From assembly GCF_006716865.1 (NCBI RefSeq), contig NZ_VFPT01000001.1, positions 2,413,001 to 2,477,000 of the forward strand: a stretch of DNA of 64,000 nucleotides. The letters run 5' to 3'. Below the pieces are notes generated by a model. That model saw nothing but the letters and a program-made list of their open reading frames with translations, was not told the DNA's origin and ran no database searches. The DNA is from Roseinatronobacter monicus (lineage in GTDB: Bacteria; Pseudomonadota; Alphaproteobacteria; Rhodobacterales; Rhodobacteraceae). Shown in pieces: positions 39,501 through 47,425 of the stretch. The position numbers and the translations under genes are program-made. Positions within the stretch are counted from its first letter, which is position 1, and each line of letters opens with the position of its first letter.

Positions 39501-39682
39501 TCGCGCAGGATGATGAAATCGGGCGCGCCGACCTCTGACCGGGCGGGGTCGTTGACGGGTTTCAGATCATCGCCCAAGGCTTTCAGCAGGTCATGCAGCG
39601 CGGGCCGGTAGGCATGTTCGCGGGCAATGCCGGTTTTGTGGACGTCCTGCACGCGGGTAATGAAGTCTGAAATCAATGTCAT
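36539..39682 (-). CDS. Type IIG-like restriction-modification enzyme (N6-adenine DNA methyltransferase fused to nuclease)
   Basis: A 1047-residue protein. An N-terminal PD-(D/E)XK nuclease is suggested by P54-D55 and E69-x-K71 (GHLEAKDI). The gamma-type N6-adenine methyltransferase has VWYTPEPVV (318-326), the SAM motif DPATGTGTF (382-390) and catalytic NPPY (503-506). The C-terminal 400 residues presumably recognise the target sequence. There is no helicase domain, so it is unlike type I or type ISP enzymes. A single protein of this build can both methylate and cut DNA. Four genes run from here in the same direction with overlaps. Confidence 0.85.
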   Translation of the reverse strand: MTLISDFITRVQDVHKTGIAREHAYRPALHDLLKALGDDLKPVNDPARSEVGAPDFIILRDNIAIGHLEAKDIDIDIRAMKDANKRQKDRYVKGLANLIYTNCLDWDFYRNGERVASVRIGDYLMGIQPNPDNYAQLENLLRDFIAQRPQTITSPRDLAERMAGKAILIKDVLFNALRTDTDLQTELTGQYLAFKEHLIHDIEPADFADIYAETIAYGMFAARLHDTHLDTFSRQEALELLPKSNPFLRSLFGYVAGVDLDDRIAWIIDDLAAVFQATNVKKIMAGFGKLTAQQDPFLHFYETFLAAYNPAKRKARGVWYTPEPVVNFIVRAVDEVLQTEFGLPDGLADTSKVTLDWDTGQTDNKGKPVTIKKEVHRVQILDPATGTGTFLAEVIKQIAPKIQGVAPGMWSGYIENDLIPRLHGFELLMASYAMCHMKLDMILTEMGYKPSKTPPRLSVYLTNSLEEGEPATQNLLFSQWLSREAKGANTIKRDMPIMCVIGNPPYSGISQNMGEYISRLIDDYKYVDGVHFGERKHSLHDDYVKFIRLSESLIEKSGEGVLGFITSHGYLDNPTFRGMRWHLLQTFDKIHVFDLHGNSKRGEIPPEGIRDENVFDIQQGVSIIIAVKIKPCKRKFSTEGCEVAFSEMWGSRIEKYEQLGILNIEENSSKKIIPTAPYFSFNGKGSRIPVYQEGFSIPDIFPLNTTGVQTSRDSVALAESIAELQEKVLEISDPRISTDFIRKKYFSQTSKKFPAGDTRDWKLETERLRIPSKNILEHIVPYAFRPLDNRKIALHPTLVSWPRMDVSKHMLRSNIALITARSNKKGVNHFYCSAYVSDVKCGEATTGSIFAPLYLYPDEQDLDQTRRVNFDPKLYAKLRKLATHPDHGTPDELAVFDYIYGVLHCPAYRATYAEFLKIDFPRIPWPKTPAEFWDVSAKGHTLRQLHLMDPATIGPTPFPFMGDGDNTVEKPRYEDGKIWINPTQYFDAAPPVSWDFYIGGYQPAQKWLKDRKGRALTFDDVKHYQRILKILSETDRVMKTIEMELSE

Positions 39683-39743
39683 GGAATCCCCTAAGTTGTG
39701 ATCAGACTAGGCAAAGAGGACGCCATGTGGAAGGGGTTTCCCG

Positions 39744-40763
39744 CTACACCATGCCTCGGATCAACTCGCCTTGGCGCGATGGCGACACAGGGCAGTAGGC
39801 GCTGAGTGTGGTAGCAATGTTCTCATGGCCAAGATTCATTGACCAAGCCTTGAATTGCTCTGGCGTCTTGCAATGGTCATTGGCCAGCAGACCCAGCGTT
39901 TTGCGGAAGCTATGCGGGGCGAAGGGGGGCAAGCCTGCATTGATGAAGGCGTCCTTGATGACGGTGCGCAGTTTGCCCGCGTTGCTGTAGGTGTCGCGCA
40001 ACAGGCCTAGGGCGGCAAATGATCCATCCTTGAGGCCCATCAGTGGCTTGGGAAACAAGGCATCATTCGGGCCGAAAAGTTCCTCTTTGCGCAGGTAGTC
40101 CACCCAGTCGCGGAAGGCGTGCAAATACACATCATCGACCGGGAAAAACCATGTCGTGAAGGTCTTTGAAAACTTGGTCTTCACGTCGCGGGCATCCTGA
40201 TAGACGCAACCCTGTACCAGATCGACGTGTTTCAGGCGCATGGACGCAATCGCCCCATCCCGTGCGCCGGTCAGCATCAGGAAGGCAAAGAGCGCCCTGT
40301 CACGCCGTTGCAGGGGCGTGGCGCTGGGCATCTGGGCGAAGGCATGGCGGCATTGCTCTGGCGTCGGACCGGGCGTGTCGCGGGCTGTGTGGGCAATGCG
40401 GGCGTCCTTGGCGTTCAGGTTGAAATACTCGGCATCCGCATAGGCGATGCGCGACTTGTAGCCGGGTTGTCCTGCCAACCAGTGAATGAACGCCTTGACC
40501 ATGCGCAGGGTGCTATCGACCGTAGCCTTGGACAGCGGCGCGCCGGTGCGGGCGTTCTTTTCATTCGACAGGCGATTCTTGAACGTGATGGCCTGCTCGA
40601 TGTGAAACCGCTTGAAGGGCTTGTAGCTGGTGCTGCGTTCAAAGCGCAGGATGGCTTCGGCGGCCTTGTCCACTGTGGCCATGTCGGCGCGTTTGGCTTC
40701 GCGCAGGAATTGCGTGTAGCGGCGCTTGATCCGCTCGTTTTCTTCATTGAATTTCCGGGCCAT
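39744..40763 (-). CDS. Site-specific tyrosine recombinase
   Basis: A 339-residue integrase with catalytic R168 (LTGARDGA), H284-x2-R287 (PHSFRKTL), H313 (LGHENIATTL) and nucleophile Y323. An N-terminal SAM-like core-binding domain is at about residues 30-125. It is internal to the island and differs from the P4-type integrase near the right end, so it may have mobilised the cassette separately. Confidence 0.88.
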   Translation of the reverse strand: MARKFNEENERIKRRYTQFLREAKRADMATVDKAAEAILRFERSTSYKPFKRFHIEQAITFKNRLSNEKNARTGAPLSKATVDSTLRMVKAFIHWLAGQPGYKSRIAYADAEYFNLNAKDARIAHTARDTPGPTPEQCRHAFAQMPSATPLQRRDRALFAFLMLTGARDGAIASMRLKHVDLVQGCVYQDARDVKTKFSKTFTTWFFPVDDVYLHAFRDWVDYLRKEELFGPNDALFPKPLMGLKDGSFAALGLLRDTYSNAGKLRTVIKDAFINAGLPPFAPHSFRKTLGLLANDHCKTPEQFKAWSMNLGHENIATTLSAYCPVSPSRQGELIRGMV

Positions 40764-40812
40764 TGTTCATCCTTTCCGAAGTGATGGTTCAAGAGGGGTT
40801 CAGTGGGTTCCT

Positions 40813-41238
40813 TTAGGCTTGCCGCCCCTCTTTGATGGCGATCTCGAAAATCCGGCTGAATTGGTCGATCTTGGTCTGGCTGATAATGCGGTTGCAGGTG
40901 CCGCCGCACACCTCGCAAAGCCCCAACAGGCGGGCGGTCTTCGGGGTCTGGGGGATACAATCGACCATCAGGCCCATCGGGGTGCGTCCAGCCTTGCAAC
41001 TGAGGCAATAGAGTTGATCGGCCTGCAATGGCGCTTTCGCGGCCTTGGCGCGGCCTTCGAGAAAGCCGCGCAGCGCACCCCCAAGGATCAGGAAGGGGCG
41101 CTGCGACTTCATCAGGGGCAAGCCGGATTTCACCCAACTGCGAATGGTGCCGATGGACACGCCCAGCGCAATGGCCGCTTCCTCGACCGTATAGGTGCGC
41201 GCGGCCTTGATCGCGCGGGGGTTTGGGCGCTTTGCCAT
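40813..41238 (-). CDS. HTH protein with a zinc-binding region
   Basis: A 141-residue protein. The N-terminal part (YTVEEAAIALGVSIGTIRSWVKSGLPLM) is a MerR/excisionase-type helix-turn-helix. The C-terminal half has two cysteine pairs (YCLSCKAG and CEVCGGTC), probably a zinc ribbon. It lies 49 bases upstream of the recombinase gene on the same strand, so it may regulate or direct recombination. Confidence 0.72.
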   Translation of the reverse strand: MAKRPNPRAIKAARTYTVEEAAIALGVSIGTIRSWVKSGLPLMKSQRPFLILGGALRGFLEGRAKAAKAPLQADQLYCLSCKAGRTPMGLMVDCIPQTPKTARLLGLCEVCGGTCNRIISQTKIDQFSRIFEIAIKEGRQA

Positions 41239-41271
41239 GCTACACCTACCAGCGACCTATGCGCGCCTGCC

Positions 41272-41466
41272 TCAAAGTTTCGGCTGGGATGCCGCTTTTG
41301 CAGCTTCCCATGCCTCTATTTCAGACAGTTTCCACCGACTGCATCCGGGGCTTAGTTTGACCGGCTTGGGAAAGTCTGGCCATCTGCGGTGGGTCAAATG
41401 GTGCGTATTATACCGCGCAGCAATCTGGCGGTCTGATAGGTAGATTTCGGGTTTTTGCAGTTGCAT
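41272..41466 (-). CDS. AlpA-like excisionase/regulator
   Basis: A 64-residue protein (IYLSDRQIAARYNTHHLTHRRWPDFPKPVKLSPGCSRWKLSEIEAWE) with the winged-helix pattern and the FPKPVKL...R-W...EI-AW ending of AlpA/excisionase proteins, which accompany P4-like integrases and control excision. Confidence 0.75.
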   Translation of the reverse strand: MQLQKPEIYLSDRQIAARYNTHHLTHRRWPDFPKPVKLSPGCSRWKLSEIEAWEAAKAASQPKL

Positions 41467-41592
41467 GATATGCGCTCCATACTCTGTGTATGGGATGCAT
41501 CATTGCGCAATTGAACGGTAAAGAGGATATTCAAAATCAGGCGCTTAGGCGAATAGCAAAAACACGGGATATGCCTATGGGGTTTGCTGAAA

Positions 41593-42609
41593 TCACCGAA
41601 ACCCCTTAGGGGGTTCGCTCCCGAAAATGGCCTGATATCGCTTTTGCATTTCGGGCAAGACTCCCTCGTCACCACGCCGGATTTCGCCAAGATACTCGTT
41701 CACCTGTCCTTTGCCTTGCCTCCACAAACCCGGATTGTCGTTTATGCAATCTTCCAAGGCTACCTTCGCCAGTTGCTCTGGGCCAAATCGAACAATGTCA
41801 GGACTTCGCGATACAAGAGCTTCCATCTTATTAAGTAGCTCAGAACGGCGACTGTCGCGCTGTTCACGGGACTTTTCTCCAGCCGCCACTTCCCTCTTTT
41901 TCTTAATGGCTTCTGCTTTTACGCCTAGTAGCGCCAGCGGTTCAATTTCGTTCTTAAAAGCATATTCACTAAAATTGCGACCGATTGAATAGCCTAGCTC
42001 AATTGCATCAAATACCCAATCTTGCAATGTTCCCAATTCTTCGCCATCAGATTCTTGGGGTTCAACAGACACATCAGAGCAAGTTTCTTCAGCATCCCAC
42101 TGTTCAGCTTCGGACAGGAGCTCGTCCCTTAGCCTTAAAAGTTTTGCTAAGTTAGAGAGCAGCACCATATTCGCAAAATTTTCTTCTCCTACCTTTTCTA
42201 CACAGCTTGAGCAGGCGCATTCTATAACCTTTGCTTCTGAATAAGTACTTCCTAAATTCCTTAAAACTTCGCGCTCTATGATTAGTCGCTCATTCCTTGA
42301 GTCATACATTTCACCTAGCACAAAGTGACTTTTTAGTTCGCTAAGGCTGTCAAACGACTCAAAATCTTCTCTAGAAAGCAACCAGCGAATTTTGAACAAC
42401 CCGTTTATTCTTGTCACTATCACAAGTTCAGCAGTGCACCCTTCATCAGCACACGCGCAACGCGTCGGCTCAATTATTACGTGATAGGGGTTGTAGCGTT
42501 GCGAAAGCCGCAAGGGGCCATGCGCAGCAACCTCACGCTGAATTAGTTCAAAATCAATCGGTGCATCAATATCAACAATACTGGGCACCTTCTCGCCGTT
42601 CAACTCCAT
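41593..42609 (-). CDS. Hypothetical island protein with cysteine clusters
   Basis: A 338-residue protein with no family that I recognise. Two cysteine clusters (RCACADEGCTAEL and IECACSSCVEK) could bind zinc. The second half is acidic and helical, with a possible coiled coil (AEAIKKKREVAAGEKSREQRD). The ATG at 42609 overlaps the integrase stop (TGATG), so it is probably co-translated with the integrase. It is more AT-rich than surrounding core genes. It could be an integrase accessory or a cargo gene. Confidence 0.6.
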   Translation of the reverse strand: MELNGEKVPSIVDIDAPIDFELIQREVAAHGPLRLSQRYNPYHVIIEPTRCACADEGCTAELVIVTRINGLFKIRWLLSREDFESFDSLSELKSHFVLGEMYDSRNERLIIEREVLRNLGSTYSEAKVIECACSSCVEKVGEENFANMVLLSNLAKLLRLRDELLSEAEQWDAEETCSDVSVEPQESDGEELGTLQDWVFDAIELGYSIGRNFSEYAFKNEIEPLALLGVKAEAIKKKREVAAGEKSREQRDSRRSELLNKMEALVSRSPDIVRFGPEQLAKVALEDCINDNPGLWRQGKGQVNEYLGEIRRGDEGVLPEMQKRYQAIFGSEPPKGFR

Positions 42610-43898
42610 CACCCAAGCCTCACAACTTTACCGCCCCTGACCTTGCCGCCCATGAAATCCGCCCAATCGGCCATCATGCGCCTGCGTTTCTCAATCATGT
42701 CGCCGCGCCTGTAACTGGCCTCCACCGCGTTGCTGATTTTGTGCGCTAGCGCCACTTCTGCCATGTCGCCCGGATAGCTGGTCATTTCCGCCGCCCAATC
42801 CCGAAATGTCGAGCGCAAGCCATGCGGCACTGCTGGCCGTTTGGATACGCGGTCAAGATAACCTGCACCGCCTTGGGAAATGTCTGATTCGTGCATCCGC
42901 TTCATGGTGGCCGATAGCGTCATGTCCGACAACTGCCCACCGCGCGCGGCTGGAAACACAAGCGGGTTGCCCTCCATCTTGGGAAGCGCGCGCAGCATTT
43001 CGACCGCGCGCGGCGATAGGGGCACGCGGTGTTCGCGGTCCATCTTCATGCGCGCAGCCGGGATAATCCAGAGCGCCTTGTCCAAGTCGATTTCATCCCA
43101 AAGCGCGCCCCTGACCTCTTGCGACCTTGTGGCGGTCAGGGCGGCAAGTTCCAGCGCCCGCGCGCCAAAGCCTTCGCGGGTCTGTAGGGCGGCATACCAG
43201 CGCGGCGCATCCTCCAGCGCCAAGGCGGGGTGGTTGCCCTCGTTTGCGACCTTGGACGGGGGCGGCAACAGTTCTTTCAGGTTGCCCGCCCAGCGCGCCG
43301 GGTTGTCGCCGGTCCTGTGGCCTGCGACCGTGGCCCAGCTTAGAACAGCCTCAATGCGACCGCGAAGGCGTGACGCGGTTTCGGTCTTGTCCATCCAGAT
43401 GGGTTTCAACACGCGCAAGATATCCTGCGTGCCAATATCCTGCACCAGCATCTTGCCCAGATCGGGAATGGCATAGGTGGCAAGGGTGTTTTCCCATTGC
43501 TGGCGGTGCTTGGGGTTCTTGAAGGCGTCCAGCTTTGCGGCAAGCGCGCGGTCCACTGCATCGGCAAAGGTCAGGCCACGGCGCTGGGCCGCTATCAGCG
43601 CGGCCTTGATGGCCTTGCGTTCCTCTACAGGGTCAATGCCGCGTTCTATCTTGTCGCGCGCCTCGCGGGCCTTGTCGCGCGCCTGCGATAGCGTGACAGT
43701 CGGGAAACTGCCCAAGCCTAAATCGCGGCGCAATTTGCCCACCTTGACGCGCAACACCCAAGAGCGCCCGCCCTTCGGTGTGACTTGCAGGTAAAGCCCG
43801 GTCACGCCACCCACTGAGAACAGGACATTGCGCTTGCCACCGGGATGGGCCAGCCGCTTCACGTCGAGCGCGGTCAGTTCTTCGGCAATCTTCGGCAT
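42609..43898 (-). CDS. P4-type tyrosine integrase
   Basis: A 429-residue integrase. The N-terminal arm-binding domain (DUF4102) is evident from LTALDVKRLAHPGGKRNVLFSVGGVTGLYLQVTPKGGRSWVLR-type text; the catalytic domain has TATRSQEVRGALW (R), HGLRSTFRDW (H-x2-R) and HKISNAVEASYRRGD (H and Y). Integrases of this family use tRNA 3' ends, consistent with the repeat at the end of tRNA-Ser. It reads away from the att repeat at 44058. Confidence 0.9.
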   Translation of the reverse strand: MPKIAEELTALDVKRLAHPGGKRNVLFSVGGVTGLYLQVTPKGGRSWVLRVKVGKLRRDLGLGSFPTVTLSQARDKAREARDKIERGIDPVEERKAIKAALIAAQRRGLTFADAVDRALAAKLDAFKNPKHRQQWENTLATYAIPDLGKMLVQDIGTQDILRVLKPIWMDKTETASRLRGRIEAVLSWATVAGHRTGDNPARWAGNLKELLPPPSKVANEGNHPALALEDAPRWYAALQTREGFGARALELAALTATRSQEVRGALWDEIDLDKALWIIPAARMKMDREHRVPLSPRAVEMLRALPKMEGNPLVFPAARGGQLSDMTLSATMKRMHESDISQGGAGYLDRVSKRPAVPHGLRSTFRDWAAEMTSYPGDMAEVALAHKISNAVEASYRRGDMIEKRRRMMADWADFMGGKVRGGKVVRLG

Positions 43899-43906
43899 CC
43901 AATCTA

Positions 43907-43982
43907 TCCCACATCAAGCCCCACATCTGAAATGTAGCTGGATGCATCGGATTGCGCAAGGTTGCATAGGCGCGATGTGGGG
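43907..43982. repeat. CCCCACAT arm-type repeats, right end of island
   Basis: CCCACAT (43908-43914) and CCCCACAT (43919-43926), spaced as at the left end, plus an inverted copy ATGTGGGG at 43975-43982. All lie between the integrase start and the att repeat. Confidence 0.5.
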
Positions 43983-44057
43983 TAAAGCCAATGAAAAAAG
44001 GCGATTTTGGTCAATCAAGCATATGATTGCAAGCGATAATAAACGCTACATGGCGGG

Positions 44058-44071
44058 CTCTCTCTCCGCCA
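44058..44071 (+). other. Attachment-site repeat (right)
   Basis: Exact 14-bp copy of the tRNA-Ser 3' end (CTCTCTCTCCGCCA). The CT run makes it partly low-complexity, but the CCGCCA end and the place next to two integrase genes support an att site. Confidence 0.7.
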
Positions 44072-44155
44072 TCACCCCTTGTAGCACCATGCAACCCTTA
44101 TTTTATTGACTATTTCCTGTTTGGACACCATTCTAATCACCAGATTGGACACCAA

Positions 44156-45706
44156 ATGCATTCTCTCCGTAGGGCGTATGCCCCCTTCAGGCTTCAGAAG
44201 ATCAAGGGCAAGTTCTATCTGTCTGTGTCAGCACCCAAAGAAATTGCACACTTTTACAGGGAAGGGCGCGTAAGAAGATCGACCGGAATCAGCGATAGGA
44301 AGCTAGCAGAACTTAGGGCGCAAGAGATTGTTCCCGCTATCTACCGTGAGTTCGATGAAAAGTATGACCAGCTAGACCCCTTTGTAGAGGGCCTGAGACA
44401 CCTGCTAGAGCGTGAAGGCGTCGATGTAGGGCGATGGTATCGAGAAGGGCAGATCAGCCTCACAGTGACAGGATCACGCACCAGAGGGGCAGCGCTTGGC
44501 CATCCCACTACAAAGGAAATTAACGGTCAGACTGTTCACCCGAAAGAAAGCTGGGTAGCGAAGGATCATTTCAATCTTGCTGGGATCGTCACGGGTCTAG
44601 GCTATGCTGTCCCTACTGCTTTGTTGGGCTATGTGTCCCCTGAGACAAAAGAACGGATCATCAGCGCTACAGAACCCAAGGGCATTGACCCCATTAAGGC
44701 GATTCAATTCTACAAAGATCACCCAGAGTTTTCCGACTCAGCCATTGGCAGACAGTTTCTTGAAGCAGCGAGCAAGCCTAGACAGATCGTCAAGACAGAC
44801 CAGAACACAGATCAAAGCACGACACCGCTGTTTTCAGACTGGGCCAAGCTATACATTACCAACAAGCAACCTTCGGACAGCATGGACGTGCACAGAAAGC
44901 GAGTCATGGCCTGCGAGAAATTTGTAGAAGTCTGTGGGGATAAGCCTTTGCAGGAATACGACAAGATTCACGCTATTGATCTTGCCAAGGCTATGGACAG
45001 CGAGGGGAAGGGCAACAAGACGATTCAGAATTACTATTCATACATGCGCCAAGCCTTCGAGTTTGCAGCGACACAGCGAGGGGCAGATGGCAAAGTAGTT
45101 CTAGCGACACACCCCTTTCACAGTGTCAATCTGGCAGAGTATGGGAAGAAATCGCGGTCCTACAGCCCTTTCACGACAGAAGAACTTCATACGCTATTCA
45201 GTCAGAAAATGTTGCCACAAGACAGGTTGATATTGTCGATCCTGATCACCACAGGAATGCGTTTAGATGAAGCCGCCCTTCTCACTTGGGAACAGATCAG
45301 AGAGCATGACGGGATTCTGTGCTTTGATCTAACTGGGCAAGACGTGAGGGTGAAAAATGACGGATCAAGACGCCGCGTCCCTGTCCCTATAGTCATCAAA
45401 GATAGGTTTAAGGATCGCAAGACTGGCAGGCTTTTCAGCTACAGGATGCACGATGGTAAGGCAGAGACAGCAGCATCCAAAGCCCTGATGAAGATCGTGC
45501 GCAAGGTGGCTAGCGACAAAACCAAGGTTGTTCACTCGCTAAGGGGTAACTTCAAAGACTTGCTGCGTGACAAAGGCGTTCCAAAGGAAATTAACGATTA
45601 CATTACAGGACACCACCAAGGCGATGTTGCGGGTCAGTATGGGTCTGGGCCATCCCTACGAAGAAGGCTTGATATGATAGCCTTGATAGAGCACCCTTGG
45701 CTGTAG
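44156..45706 (+). CDS. Tyrosine integrase of a second element
   Basis: A 516-residue integrase. Catalytic marks are TTGMRLDEAALLTW (R), HSLRGNF (H-x2-R), GHHQGD (H) and the tyrosine in VAGQYGSG. The N-terminal 250 residues are longer than usual, as in phage-like integrases of proteobacteria. It starts 84 bases from the att repeat and points away from it, as if a second element had inserted beside the first. It is AT-richer than the core genome. I chose the ATG at 44156; the frame is open to 44027, across the att repeat. Confidence 0.85.
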   Translation: MHSLRRAYAPFRLQKIKGKFYLSVSAPKEIAHFYREGRVRRSTGISDRKLAELRAQEIVPAIYREFDEKYDQLDPFVEGLRHLLEREGVDVGRWYREGQISLTVTGSRTRGAALGHPTTKEINGQTVHPKESWVAKDHFNLAGIVTGLGYAVPTALLGYVSPETKERIISATEPKGIDPIKAIQFYKDHPEFSDSAIGRQFLEAASKPRQIVKTDQNTDQSTTPLFSDWAKLYITNKQPSDSMDVHRKRVMACEKFVEVCGDKPLQEYDKIHAIDLAKAMDSEGKGNKTIQNYYSYMRQAFEFAATQRGADGKVVLATHPFHSVNLAEYGKKSRSYSPFTTEELHTLFSQKMLPQDRLILSILITTGMRLDEAALLTWEQIREHDGILCFDLTGQDVRVKNDGSRRRVPVPIVIKDRFKDRKTGRLFSYRMHDGKAETAASKALMKIVRKVASDKTKVVHSLRGNFKDLLRDKGVPKEINDYITGHHQGDVAGQYGSGPSLRRRLDMIALIEHPWL

Positions 45707-45727
45707 GGTCTAAGGGCGTCATACGCT

Positions 45728-45957
45728 GCAATTAAACGACGATTCAGGGGCCATGTAAGGCTTATACTACCTCACCCCCCCACAAAAGAGAGATGCCCCT
45801 AAAAACGGCTCTCTAGGCCACACAGACGGGAATGCCTGAAAGCCCTGCTAACAGCTACTCCAGAGCGCTCCCCTCGGAATTCTGTTGACACATCGGACAT
45901 AGATGACAGGTTAGGGGTGTTGCGCTGCCGAAGAGTCAGGGGCGGTCGTTTAATTGC
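45728..45957. repeat. 13-bp inverted repeat pair
   Basis: GCAATTAAACGAC at 45728-45740 and its exact reverse complement at 45945-45957, about 200 bases apart. Confidence 0.6.
45740..45829 (+). repeat. Imperfect direct repeat, copy A (about 90 bp)
   Basis: Begins CGATTCAGGGG-C-AT-TAAGG and ends AAAACGGCTCTCTAGGCC-CACAG. It matches copy B at 46028-46120 over its whole length, with the best conservation at both ends. Function unknown. Confidence 0.65.
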
Positions 45958-46027
45958 TTTTCATCGGTTGCCCCTGACATTCACCCTGCGCCATAGGTAG
46001 GGATCGTCTCACACCTTCATTTTAGCG

Positions 46028-46120
46028 CGATTCAGGGGGCATCTAAGGTTTCGACTGCCTACCCCCACCCCCACAAGGCAGAGATAGCTCTTAAAACGGC
46101 TCTCTAGGCCAGACAGAAAG
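46028..46120 (+). repeat. Imperfect direct repeat, copy B (about 90 bp)
   Basis: Second copy, ending 13 bases before the first small membrane gene, so it probably forms the leader or promoter region of that gene. Confidence 0.65.
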
Positions 46121-46132
46121 GATTTAGCATTA

Positions 46133-46402
46133 ATGACAACTCAGTATGGTGCAGCGAGAAGTTTGATCTTAATTGTTTTGATTGCGAGTTTGATTGCCAG
46201 CGGATTGATCGCTATTGCTGGATTGATGTCTATAAGTGATTTTGGCGCTTTTAGCTTTCTTATGATTGCAGGGGGGATTTTGCTGTGGCTAGTATCTTTC
46301 GCAATCTATGAATTCTTCAAAGCGTTCCTCGACCTTGTAGACAACTCACAAACAATCAAAGATCAGCTACGAGAGACCAACAAGCTACTTAGTGAGAAGT
46401 GA
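46133..46402 (+). CDS. Small membrane protein A (two TM segments), unknown
   Basis: An 89-residue protein with hydrophobic segments at about 8-32 and 38-62 and a charged C-terminus LVDNSQTIKDQLRETNKLLSEK. The tail and the overall plan recur in the next gene, so the two are tandem paralogues. AAAGGA lies upstream. No family recognised. The base composition is AT-rich. Confidence 0.65.
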   Translation: MTTQYGAARSLILIVLIASLIASGLIAIAGLMSISDFGAFSFLMIAGGILLWLVSFAIYEFFKAFLDLVDNSQTIKDQLRETNKLLSEK

Positions 46403-46481
46403 TTACTTCAGCTCCCCTAAGAGAAGATAGACGAGCCAAAAAAGAACATCTAAACATAGCAGAAGAAGGGTAGTCACCAAC

Positions 46482-46823
46482 ATGGTCGCAAATAAAAGTG
46501 CAGCAAGAATTCTAATTTTAATCTCGCTGATTGTGAACTTACTGGTGGCAGCTCTAATCACTGTAGTTGGGCTAATGATTGCAAGCTCTCTCGGTGCTGC
46601 TAATGAAATTGTTTGGAACTGGAATACGCATAGGCAAATTGAATTAAGGTTTTCAAGTGGCCTTGTTGCGGTCTTGGTTATTTTTGTTAGCTCCGTCTTT
46701 GCGCTGTCCTCAGTTGTAACGTATAAACTTCATAGGGCCTTGCTCGAAATGGTTGACAACTCACACTCAATTAAAGATCAGCTACGAGATGCCAACAAGC
46801 TACTGAAAGAGAGGGCAAGTTGA
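46482..46823 (+). CDS. Small membrane protein B (paralogue of A), unknown
   Basis: A 113-residue protein with the same build: an N-terminal segment (ARILILISLIVNLLVAALITVVGLMI), a 30-residue loop, a second segment (LVAVLVIFVSSVFALSSVV) and the tail MVDNSHSIKDQLRDANKLLKERAS. The shared DNS-x-IKDQLR-NKLL tail probably binds a common partner. The stop overlaps the presumed TTG start of the next gene. Confidence 0.65.
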   Translation: MVANKSAARILILISLIVNLLVAALITVVGLMIASSLGAANEIVWNWNTHRQIELRFSSGLVAVLVIFVSSVFALSSVVTYKLHRALLEMVDNSHSIKDQLRDANKLLKERAS

Positions 46824-47425
46824 AGTCACTATTTAAGTGGTTTTCAAATGAACCAAAGCCATTCACAATTATTGAGCCTACATATGAATGGGAAGGCAAC
46901 AAGGGCCGCTCACCTTCGGGTCAGTTCAACCTACATATGTTTGACAAAGTAATTTCGGAAACATTCTTAACGTTTGAACGGCATGAAGCCTACCCCTTAA
47001 GAACACTGAGGTTTGCTGCATATTCGTTTATGCTCGATCAGCCTATTTCATACGTAAAATCAAAAGAGGGCTTTAATTTTTGGTTTGAGAATAAATCTAG
47101 CTTACCAGATGCACAGTTGAAGAGTGAACTTTCTTCTAAAAATTTGAGTGAAAATGCTTTCAAGGATATGAATGAATGGCTGCCCATGTATGCCGTGGGT
47201 AAGGTTCGATCAGAAGTAGCTTCTGTGCCGTTCTCTGGGGGTGTAATTGATGTTAATGAGAAGAAGCGTAGAGCAAAGAGGTTTCTTAGAACATTTGGGC
47301 AGCTATTCCTGTCTGATGCTTCATCTACGATGTGGGCAGAGGTTGATGGCGATCAACCCAATTCCACACTTCATCAGGATCCCAACCTGTGCCACCCCTT
47401 GCGGCCCATTCCGCGAAATCTCTGA
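46820..47425 (+). CDS. Hypothetical protein, probably truncated
   Basis: A 201-residue frame starting at a TTG (GAGGG upstream) that overlaps the preceding stop by four bases. Residues 1 to about 170 have consistent AT-rich codon use (KSLFKWFSNEPKPFTIIEPTYEWEG). The last 30 residues (VDGDQPNSTLHQDPN...) are read from GC-rich DNA that makes better sense on the other strand, so the natural C-terminus was probably lost at a junction near 47330. No family recognised. Confidence 0.5.
   Translation: MKSLFKWFSNEPKPFTIIEPTYEWEGNKGRSPSGQFNLHMFDKVISETFLTFERHEAYPLRTLRFAAYSFMLDQPISYVKSKEGFNFWFENKSSLPDAQLKSELSSKNLSENAFKDMNEWLPMYAVGKVRSEVASVPFSGGVIDVNEKKRRAKRFLRTFGQLFLSDASSTMWAEVDGDQPNSTLHQDPNLCHPLRPIPRNL

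Larger units (their letters stand above)
34428..44071. mobile_element. 9.6-kb genomic island integrated at tRNA-Ser
   Basis: Bounded by the tRNA 3' end and the exact 14-bp repeat at 44058-44071. It contains a P4-type integrase, a second tyrosine recombinase, AlpA-like and HTH proteins and a restriction/nuclease cassette, all on the minus strand. Arm-type repeats (CCCCACAT pairs) lie near both ends. Insertion kept the tRNA intact. Confidence 0.75.
45707..46132. other. 426-bp gap with repeats, no gene
   Basis: No convincing reading frame. It holds the two 90-bp direct repeats and the 13-bp inverted pair described separately, which suggests a regulatory or small-RNA region between the integrase and the small membrane genes. 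Confidence 0.5.

Noticed and set aside
44027..44155. N-terminal extension of the second integrase
   Set aside because: It would be translated across the att repeat; the ATG at 44156 gives a normal start.
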